Made by a program: the position numbers and the translations under genes. Below are positions 6,681 through 12,075 of a DNA stretch of 12,431 nt, piece by piece; within the stretch, counting starts at the first letter, position 1; each line of letters starts with the position of its first letter. The notes under the pieces were generated by a model that was given only the letters and a program-made list of their open reading frames with translations, had not been told where the DNA came from and did no database searches. This DNA is from Blastocatellia bacterium (GTDB lineage Bacteria; Acidobacteriota; Blastocatellia; Pyrinomonadales; Pyrinomonadaceae): contig JACDAY010000234.1 of assembly GCA_013695195.1 (NCBI GenBank), positions 1 through 12,431 on the forward strand, given 5' to 3'.

Positions 6681-6759
6681 GTTTTGAGTTCACGCTTCAG
6701 CGTGCCTCTTCACGAGATGGGAGGCACATGCTGAAGCGTGTGCCTCAGAACACCAAAAC
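6681..6759 (+). repeat. Palindromic intergenic element, copy 1 (argC-argD)
   Basis: The element starts with GTTTTG (6681-6686), mirrored by CAAAAC (6754-6759). Inside lie the 14-nt core CACGCTTCAGCGTG (6691-6704) and its near reverse complement CATGCTGAAGCGTG (6727-6740). CCTC (6705-6708) and GAGG (6721-6724) extend the stem toward a short loop. It begins one base after the argC stop and ends one base before the likely argD ATG, filling the whole gap. A second copy of the same family lies at 10780-10840. Confidence 0.85.
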
Positions 6760-6760
6760 G

Positions 6761-7930
6761 ATGAATTTCGCAGAGATAAAACAACAAGAAGACACTTTTC
6801 AGCTCGCGACCTATAAAAAAATGGGCATTGCCATCGAGCGCGGCTCAGGTTCGTGGGTTTGGACAAAGGAAGGCGAGAAATATCTCGATCTTTATGGCGG
6901 ACACGCCGTCTGCTCAACCGGACATTCCCATCCGCACGTTGTCCGGGCGATTCAAGAACAAGCCGAAAACATTTTGTTTTATTCAAATCTCGTATATTCC
7001 GAAATTCGCGGCCGGGCAGCAGAAAAACTCGTTTCGATTGCACCTGACATCCTGACCAAAGCCTTTTTTTGCAACTCCGGCACTGAAGCAAACGAAAATG
7101 CGATGCGAATGGCGAGAATGGCCACAGGCCGCGAAAAGATCGTCTCGTTTTCCGGCGGATTTCACGGACGTACTGCGGACTCCATCAGCGCGACTTTCCT
7201 TGGAAAATACCGCGAAATCGGAAGACCCAACGTTCCACATCACGTTTGCGCGGAATTCTGCGATATCGAAAGTGTCCGATCCGTCGTCGATGGCGAAACC
7301 GCCGGGATAATCTTAGAGCCGATACAATCGATGGCCGGCGTTCGCGAGGCCGAACCTGGATTTTTTCGGGATCTGCGTGAGCTTTGCGACAATAACGGAA
7401 TTATTCTGATCTTTGACGAAGTCCAGACAGGAATCGGGCGTACCGGCAATTGGTTTTTCGGCGGAAGCCCGTTGGCAGACTTTGTGGAACCGGACATTAT
7501 CACACTCGCAAAATCTCTCGGCAGCGGCGTTCCGGTCGGCGCCTGTCTTGTAAATGAGAAAGTTTCATCGCAGATAAAAGAAAATGATCTCGGCACTACG
7601 TTCGGAGGCGGAATGCTTGCGATGGCAGCGGTTTTGGCGACGCTCGAAGCTATTGAGACCGATAGGATGATCAACAATGCAAACGCAGTCGATAAACATC
7701 TGCGCGCAGGCTTGAAGGACGTTGCAGGCATAACAACTGTTCTTGGCAAAGGTTGTCTTCTGGGAATAGAATTCAAAGACAAATGCTCATCAATTCATAC
7801 GAAGTTGCTCGAAAACAAGATTATCACCGGCACATCCAGCAATCCGAACGTCTTGCGTCTCTTGCCTCCGTTGTGTGTTAAAAAAGATGAAGTAGATTTA
7901 TTTATTTCTACTCTAAATGCTACTAAATAA
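6761..7930 (+). CDS. argD: N-acylornithine aminotransferase (ArgD family, PLP-dependent class III)
   Basis: ArgD transaminates N-acylglutamate semialdehyde with glutamate to give N-acylornithine. From ATG 6761 the protein has 389 residues, normal for the family. Visible landmarks are 'YLDLYGGHAVCSTGHSHP' (41-58), the phosphate-binding 'NSGTEANENA' (105-114), FDEVQTGIGRTG with PLP-contacting Asp219 (218-229) and the PLP lysine K251 in 'TLAKSLGSG'. Some positions differ from canonical ArgD: 'EPIQSMAGV' replaces the usual 'EPxQGEGG', and 'TTFGGGMLA' replaces 'TTFGGNPLA', so acyl-group or substrate preference could differ. An upstream ATG at 6728, inside the palindromic element, would add 11 residues (MLKRVPQNTKT) and has GGAGG 3 nt before it. 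I prefer 6761 because the extra residues are repeat-derived. Confidence 0.9.
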   Translation: MNFAEIKQQEDTFQLATYKKMGIAIERGSGSWVWTKEGEKYLDLYGGHAVCSTGHSHPHVVRAIQEQAENILFYSNLVYSEIRGRAAEKLVSIAPDILTKAFFCNSGTEANENAMRMARMATGREKIVSFSGGFHGRTADSISATFLGKYREIGRPNVPHHVCAEFCDIESVRSVVDGETAGIILEPIQSMAGVREAEPGFFRDLRELCDNNGIILIFDEVQTGIGRTGNWFFGGSPLADFVEPDIITLAKSLGSGVPVGACLVNEKVSSQIKENDLGTTFGGGMLAMAAVLATLEAIETDRMINNANAVDKHLRAGLKDVAGITTVLGKGCLLGIEFKDKCSSIHTKLLENKIITGTSSNPNVLRLLPPLCVKKDEVDLFISTLNATK

Positions 7931-8049
7931 TGACAGAACAGATTCCATTCTATATCTTCCGATTACGACAGGTTATTACACTTCTCAAAATGCGGTTTCA
8001 AGGGGTTCGAAGAAGCGGGTGCTGAGCAGCCTTTTCTGAATGAAATTGG

Positions 8050-8080
8050 TTGACTTGAACCGGTTTGGCTCGCCTTAAAT
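8050..8080 (+). promoter_or_regulatory. Candidate promoter before argF'
   Basis: The 177-nt gap between argD and argF' is the only long spacer in the arginine cluster. It holds TTGACT (8050-8055) and TTAAAT (8075-8080) with a 19-nt spacer, longer than ideal. A GGTT/AACC inverted repeat (8048-8051, 8058-8061) overlaps the -35 box and could be an operator. The match is modest. Nothing else recognisable lies in 7931-8049. Confidence 0.3.
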
Positions 8081-8107
8081 ATGATTTGAAATGTGAAGCG
8101 AAACAAA

Positions 8108-9112
8108 ATGATTCCTTATAACTTTCTCAAAACGTCCGGCTTAGCCCGCGAAACTCTCGAAGAATTTATAAAATCTGCTGTGTACTTCAAATCCAGAGAG
8201 AAGACTGAAAAAACATTAGTTGGAAAATCAATTGCTCTTGTGTTTTTCGATCCATCCCTTAGGACACGTGCTTCGATGCAAGTCGGCATTTATGAACTTG
8301 GTGGAAATGCCGTGATTCTTGAGCCAGGAGGCACGAGTTGGACGCTCGAGCATAGGGAAAATGTTGTGATGGATGGTGATAAAACGGAGCATTTGAAAGA
8401 ATTCGTTCGAGTTTTAGAGCGTTATGTTTCAGCAATCGGTGTCCGGACGTTTGCGGAATTGAAGGATTGGGAACTCGAGCGAACCGATCCGATTTTGTCC
8501 GCATTCGCAAAATATTCTACCAAACCGGTCATCAATCTTGAATCCGCAATGCATCATCCGTGTCAGTCGATGGCGGATATGATGACGATCCGGGAAAAAT
8601 TCGGTAAAACAAAAAAGAAAGTTTTGCTCACGTGGGCGTGGCATCCGAAGCCGCTGCCGATGGCAGTTCCTAACAGCTTTGCTTTGGCGGCAGCTCAATT
8701 CGGGAATGATCTACGAATTGCTCACCCAAAGGGTTATGAATTGGACAACGAATTGATGAGAGAGATTGAAACTCATGCACGTGAAAACGGCGGAAGTATC
8801 GAAATAACGAATGATTTGAACCAGGCGTTTGAAAATATAGATGTTGTATATGCAAAAAGCTGGGGCAGCAAAAACTTTTATGGTTTTCCGGAGAAAGATG
8901 TAGAATTTAGGGCGAATTTCAGAAACGACTGGATCGTCGATGAAACAAAGATGTCGCGCACAGACAATGCAATTTTTATGCACTGCCTGCCGGCAAGGCG
9001 CAACGTTATCGTCACGGACGCGGTTATGGACTCGCCCGCATCAGTCGTTATCGAGCAGGCCGAAAATCGGCTCCATATTCAAAAGGCGATAATGGCAACG
9101 ATTATCAAATGA
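8108..9112 (+). CDS. argF': N-acylornithine carbamoyltransferase (ArgF'), probably N-succinylornithine type
   Basis: This enzyme transfers the carbamoyl group of carbamoyl phosphate to an N-acylated ornithine, giving N-acylcitrulline. From ATG 8108 it has 334 residues; a GTG at 8093 would add five. The carbamoyl-phosphate motif SLRTR (50-54), HHPCQ (149-153) and HCLPARRNV (292-300) are present. Features specific to the acylornithine branch are the 'MDGDKTEH' loop (88-95), the proline-rich 'HPKPLPMAVPNS' loop (179-190) and 'YAKSWGSKNF' (248-257). At the position where the Xanthomonas acetylornithine enzyme has Glu92 and the Bacteroides fragilis succinylornithine enzyme has Pro90, this protein has Thr93. 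Where the acetyl enzyme has the carboxylated Lys302, it has Ile301. Both favour the succinyl-type branch; substrate identity remains inference. The stop overlaps the argB start (ATGA). Confidence 0.9.
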   Translation: MIPYNFLKTSGLARETLEEFIKSAVYFKSREKTEKTLVGKSIALVFFDPSLRTRASMQVGIYELGGNAVILEPGGTSWTLEHRENVVMDGDKTEHLKEFVRVLERYVSAIGVRTFAELKDWELERTDPILSAFAKYSTKPVINLESAMHHPCQSMADMMTIREKFGKTKKKVLLTWAWHPKPLPMAVPNSFALAAAQFGNDLRIAHPKGYELDNELMREIETHARENGGSIEITNDLNQAFENIDVVYAKSWGSKNFYGFPEKDVEFRANFRNDWIVDETKMSRTDNAIFMHCLPARRNVIVTDAVMDSPASVVIEQAENRLHIQKAIMATIIK

Positions 9113-9999
9113 AAATAGAAAACATAGACCTGCTGCGCGAATCGCTTCCCTACATACAGCGTTTTGCGGGCAAAACTTTTGTCGTAAAGTTTTCGGGCAA
9201 GGTTACGGAAGACCGGGAGAATCTGGCGTCGCTTGCGGAGGAGCTCGCATTAATGCACCAGGTCGGCATTCGGGTTTGCGTGATTCACGGCGGCGGCAAA
9301 CAATTGACCGAGCTTGCAAAAAAGCTCGGTGTAGTTCAAACGGTAATCGAGGGGCGGCGTGTAACCGATGACGACACGCTCGATCTGGCGATGATGATCT
9401 TTCGCGGAAAGATTAATACCGAAATTCTGGCAGAGTTGAGACGACGCGGGATCGAGGCTGTCGGTCTTTCGGGAATCGACGGCGGCGTTGTCAAAGCAGA
9501 ACGGCGCCCTCCCAGAGAGATTTTAGACAAGAAAACGGGCGAAACTTCGACAGTTGATTTCGGGCATGTCGGAGATGTCGTAGAGATCGATTCCAGGCTT
9601 ATCCATCTTTTACTCGAGAATAATTATTTGCCTGTGATTTCTTCTTTAGGCGCCGATGATGAAGGCAAAATTTACAATATTAATGCCGATACTATCGCGT
9701 CGGAGATTGCCGTTCGCCTGGAAGCCGAAAAATTGATTTTACTCTCAGATGTAAACGGCATCTATTTCGATCCGAATGACGGGAATACAAAAATTAACCG
9801 GTTGTCGGTTAAAGACGCGGAAAAGTTGATTGCAGATGGGAAAGCGACCGGCGGTATGATCCCGAAGCTGGAAAGCCTCATTTCCCTTCTCAATCGAGGC
9901 GTTGCTTCGGCTCACGTGATAAGCGGATCAAGCCGGAATGCATTGCTTTCTGAGGTTTTTACGGATGAAGGGACGGGAACGATGCTGACCCGAGAATAA
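9109..9999 (+). CDS. argB: N-acylglutamate kinase (ArgB, amino acid kinase family)
   Basis: ArgB phosphorylates N-acylglutamate with ATP, the second step of arginine synthesis. The 296-residue protein starts with a helix 'LLRESLPYIQRFAGKT' (8-23) like the N-terminal helix of arginine-sensitive hexameric kinases. Nucleotide and substrate residues are in place: Lys27 (VVKFSG), HGGG (60-63), GRRVTD (82-87), NINAD (190-194) and GGMIPK with Lys253. Variations are 'KFSGK' instead of the usual 'KxGGN' in the first glycine loop, HGGGK instead of HGGGP, and 'HVISGSSRNALLSEVFTDEGTGTM' at the C-terminus (269-292), where the arginine-binding sequence usually reads 'DGR'. Feedback by arginine may therefore be altered. 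Its ATG overlaps the argF' TGA by 4 nt, which suggests translational coupling. It is the last gene of the cluster. Confidence 0.93.
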   Translation: MKIENIDLLRESLPYIQRFAGKTFVVKFSGKVTEDRENLASLAEELALMHQVGIRVCVIHGGGKQLTELAKKLGVVQTVIEGRRVTDDDTLDLAMMIFRGKINTEILAELRRRGIEAVGLSGIDGGVVKAERRPPREILDKKTGETSTVDFGHVGDVVEIDSRLIHLLLENNYLPVISSLGADDEGKIYNINADTIASEIAVRLEAEKLILLSDVNGIYFDPNDGNTKINRLSVKDAEKLIADGKATGGMIPKLESLISLLNRGVASAHVISGSSRNALLSEVFTDEGTGTMLTRE

Positions 10000-10066
10000 C
10001 AAGACATGCCGATAAAAACCCATTAAAACGCCCTTCTGAATTGCCCGGCAATCTTTACCAAGCCGT

Positions 10067-10104
10067 AAAGACATGGCTATGCTCAAAGAAAAAGGCCGTC
10101 TTTT
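10067..10104 (+). terminator. Possible terminator in the argB / tRNA-Leu convergent gap
   Basis: AAAGAC (10067-10072) pairs with GTCTTT (10098-10103). After a two-base bulge, GGC (10075-10077) pairs with GCC (10095-10097), leaving a 17-nt A-rich loop. A short T run ends it at 10104. The stem is interrupted and the T run short, so this is a weak call. It lies between the convergent argB and tRNA-Leu transcripts, where a terminator is expected. No gene is supported in 10000-10128. Confidence 0.3.
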
Positions 10105-10128
10105 CAAGCAGCGATTTGGAATTTAGAA

Positions 10129-10213
10129 TGGTGCCGAGGGCGGGACTCGAACCCGCACGGATTACTCCACACGCCCCTCAAACGTGCGCGGCTACCAATT
10201 ACGCCACCTCGGC
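10129..10213 (-). tRNA. tRNA-Leu, anticodon GAG
   Basis: Read on the minus strand, the acceptor stem GCCGAGG pairs with CCTCGGC, followed by discriminator A and an encoded CCA. The D-arm has 'TAATTGGTAG', the anticodon stem CACGT/GCGTG encloses the loop TTGAGGG (anticodon GAG, reading CUC and CUU), a class II variable arm GGA-GTAA-TCC follows, and the T-arm is GCGGG-TTCGAGT-CCCGC. The 85-nt length and long variable arm fit leucine. It lies 65 nt downstream of secG. In E. coli, leuU, also tRNA-Leu(GAG), follows secG directly, so this adjacency is widely shared. Confidence 0.96.
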
Positions 10214-10278
10214 AATCGACTTTGGATTTTAGATTTAGGATTGCAGATCGACCAAATCCTTAATCCGAATTGAAAGAA

Positions 10279-10755
10279 CTATCTATTGGCCGGAGCCGCG
10301 TTCGCCGCATTTGCGTCTTCCGAAAATGCCTCGGTCGCGGGAGTTTCGATCAAAGCTCCGTTGCTGTTGGCTACTGCCGGGGCCGTGTTCGCATTTATCA
10401 CATTGAGACCAGGTTGAATTACAGCTTCGGTGGTTGTCTGAATAGGAACTTCTGTAGTTGTTTGAGCCGGGACGTCGGCCGGAGTTTCAGCCGGAGATTC
10501 GGCAGTGCCCTGCAAAACCGATACGTTTCCGGTCAGTGCAGGCATCGAAATCAGCAATGCGGAAATCATAAAAACCGCCGCCGCGGCGATCGTAACCTTC
10601 GACAGTACGGAGGCCGTTCCACGCGGTGAAAACGCCGTGCTCGAAACATTGCTGGTAAATAATGCGCCCGCGTCGGTTTTACCCGGCTGCAGCAGCACGG
10701 AGCCGACCAACACTATGCATGCGATAAAAAATAATGCGTATAAAATATAAAGCAA
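10279..10755 (-). CDS. secG: Preprotein translocase subunit SecG with long low-complexity tail
   Basis: SecG is the small accessory subunit of the SecYEG protein-export channel in the inner membrane. The first 75 residues are typical: membrane helix 1 (about 3-22), a conserved loop 'LLQPGKTDAGALF' (21-33) and 'FSPRGTASVLSKVT' (42-55), then membrane helix 2 (about 54-73). The start is TTG (complement of 10753-10755), supported by a strong AAAGGTGG site 9 nt upstream and by the fit of the first helix. The tail (about 79-158) is odd: 80 residues rich in Ala, Pro, Thr, Glu and Asn with a short repeat (QTTTE at 98-102 and 106-110). It makes the protein about twice the length of E. coli SecG, whose C-terminus lies in the periplasm. 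The gene follows tpiA, separated by a palindromic element, and precedes tRNA-Leu. Confidence 0.9.
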   Translation of the reverse strand: MLYILYALFFIACIVLVGSVLLQPGKTDAGALFTSNVSSTAFSPRGTASVLSKVTIAAAAVFMISALLISMPALTGNVSVLQGTAESPAETPADVPAQTTTEVPIQTTTEAVIQPGLNVINANTAPAVANSNGALIETPATEAFSEDANAANAAPANR

Positions 10756-10764
10756 CTGTTATAA

Positions 10765-10772
10765 CCACCTTT
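10765..10772 (-). promoter_or_regulatory. Shine-Dalgarno site fixing the TTG start of secG
   Basis: On the minus strand AAAGGTGG lies 9 nt before the TTG at 10755. It lies just outside the palindromic element (which ends at 10780), so secG keeps its own ribosome binding site. Confidence 0.75.
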
Positions 10773-10779
10773 CTAAGTC

Positions 10780-10840
10780 TGAGTTCACGCTTCAGCGTGT
10801 CAAATTAACAGCGATGCAAGCTGAAGCTTGAACTCAAAAC
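10780..10840 (-). repeat. Palindromic intergenic element, copy 2 (tpiA-secG)
   Basis: Read on the minus strand, TTTTGAGTTC follows the tpiA TAG directly. The 20-nt arms (10817-10836 and 10780-10799) pair at 18 of 20 positions across a 17-nt loop. Each arm contains a 14-nt core that is itself a palindrome: CAAGCTTCAGCTTG in one arm and CACGCTGAAGCGTG in the other. Copy 1 at 6681-6759 shares the TTTTGAGTTCA(C/A)GCTTC start and the same position after a TAG stop. No transposase is nearby. Confidence 0.85.
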
Positions 10841-11595
10841 TATTTGTAATTTACTATCTTCGCAAAGCTTTCCGCTTCCAGGCTGGCTCCGCCGACCAAG
10901 GCTCCGTCAACATCTTCCTGGGACATTAACGTTTTGATATTCTCGGGCTTAACCGAGCCACCATAGAGAATTCTAACCCTATCGGCAACCTCTTTCCCGT
11001 GCATTTCAACCAAGCTTCGGCGGATAAAACCGTGCATTTCCTGAGCCTGTTCAGGCGTGGCAGTTTTACCCGTACCTATCGCCCAGACAGGCTCGTAAGC
11101 GATTATAATACGTTCCACGTCGGCAACTGTCAAACCGTCCAAGCCTTTCAGAAGCTGTCCTTTCACAACATCTTCCGCTCGTCCGGCTTCCCTATCTGCC
11201 AGCATTTCACCGACGCATACGATTGCGGTCAAGCCGGCTGACAAAGCAGCTTTAGACTTTAGATTAACCGACCGATCCGTTTCTCCATAAAACTGGCGGC
11301 GTTCGGAATGTCCGACAATTACGTGAGAACATCCGACATCTTTCAACATCTCCGCAGTTACTTCCCCAGTGTGAGCTCCAAATTGTATTTCGGTCGAACA
11401 ATCCTGAGCGGCAATTTTGATATTCGAGCCTTCTAGGCGGTCGGCAACTGTTTTGAGCACCGTGAAAACCGGTGCCATCACGATTTCACAATGATTTGCG
11501 TTTGCAACGAGCGTTTTTAAAGCAAGTGCCGTTTCAACCGCTTCGCCGATAAGCTTGTACATCTTCCAGTTTCCTGCTATAACGGGCTTTCTCAT
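10840..11595 (-). CDS. tpiA: Triosephosphate isomerase
   Basis: TpiA interconverts dihydroxyacetone phosphate and glyceraldehyde 3-phosphate in cytoplasmic glycolysis and gluconeogenesis. The 251-residue protein carries every key element: GNWKM with Asn9 and Lys11, GHSERR with the catalytic His96 (95-100), AYEPVWAIGTGK with the catalytic base Glu168 and loop 6 (166-177), and the phosphate-gripping 'YGGSVKPEN' and 'GALVGGASL' segments near the C-terminus. The ATG (complement of 11593-11595) gives the normal MRKPVIAGNWKM start; no obvious ribosome binding site precedes it. The gene lies downstream of pgk, separated by a small secreted-protein gene, and its stop codon touches a palindromic element. 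Confidence 0.97.
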   Translation of the reverse strand: MRKPVIAGNWKMYKLIGEAVETALALKTLVANANHCEIVMAPVFTVLKTVADRLEGSNIKIAAQDCSTEIQFGAHTGEVTAEMLKDVGCSHVIVGHSERRQFYGETDRSVNLKSKAALSAGLTAIVCVGEMLADREAGRAEDVVKGQLLKGLDGLTVADVERIIIAYEPVWAIGTGKTATPEQAQEMHGFIRRSLVEMHGKEVADRVRILYGGSVKPENIKTLMSQEDVDGALVGGASLEAESFAKIVNYK

Positions 11596-11630
11596 GAGGT
11601 TTTCATCTTGAAGAATCGATACGGATTCGC

Positions 11631-12068
11631 TTAAGTCGTTTTGAAAAACGAACCATTAAAAGTACATGCGGATCCATGGTGTATATTTGTCGCGTCTTCA
11701 TTTCCCTTGGCGGATTCCTTGATTACCAGCTTATTCCGATTGACGTGAAACGTTAACGAATAATAAACGTTGTGTCCATAGTCTAGATTTGTATCAACTT
11801 TTTCGATATACCGATATGTGTCTTTTGAGATTAACTTTGCATACGCGCGTAACTCTCCGACGCAGCCGCGTCCCTCATTGTGGACGACACTGATGGAAAA
11901 GCTAATACTAGATTTTCGTGAGGACTTGTTAATCCGGACCTCCCCCCAAGTCGTAGAATAAATTCCAAAAATACTTGAGGATTTTCTCCGAGTTGAAGTC
12001 TGTGCGTTTAAAAAAGTGGGGCTAGTTAGGATAAGCAGAACCACCAGCGTCAATAGAAAACGAAGCAT
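11631..12068 (-). CDS. Small secreted protein of unknown function between pgk and tpiA
   Basis: From the ATG complementary to 12066-12068 the product has 145 residues and begins with a clear signal peptide (MLRFLLTLVVLLILTSPTFLNA, likely cut near residue 22). An earlier in-frame ATG would overlap pgk and place polar residues before the signal, so I reject it. The mature part looks like an all-beta domain with alternating hydrophobic strands: 'WGEVRI', 'SSISFSISVV', 'YYSLTFHV', 'KLVIKES'. It contains two cysteines, one in 'GRGCVGEL' and one near the end in 'HHGSACTFNGSF', which could form a disulfide in the periplasm. The ending resembles short exported beta proteins with an 'HG-x2-C-x-F-x-G' tail, but I cannot name a family. 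It lies 7 nt after pgk and 35 nt before tpiA, so it shares their transcript. Base composition is somewhat more AT-rich than its neighbours. Confidence 0.7.
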   Translation of the reverse strand: MLRFLLTLVVLLILTSPTFLNAQTSTRRKSSSIFGIYSTTWGEVRINKSSRKSSISFSISVVHNEGRGCVGELRAYAKLISKDTYRYIEKVDTNLDYGHNVYYSLTFHVNRNKLVIKESAKGNEDATNIHHGSACTFNGSFFKTT

Positions 12069-12075
12069 AATTACT

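Noticed and set aside
7930..8025. 31-codon frame whose ATG overlaps the argD stop (TAATG)
   Set aside because: The product (MTEQIPFYIFRLR...) is short, has no recognisable feature and no ribosome binding site; overlap with the stop can be chance.
10041..10232. Plus-strand 63-codon reading frame containing 'VPRAGLEPA'
   Set aside because: Most of it is the antisense of tRNA-Leu; this is a well-known false protein produced by tRNA genes.
11592..11606. Five-codon minus-strand mini-frame (ATG AAA ACC TCA TGA) overlapping the tpiA start
   Set aside because: Too short to judge, with no ribosome binding site; a coupling role is possible but unsupported.
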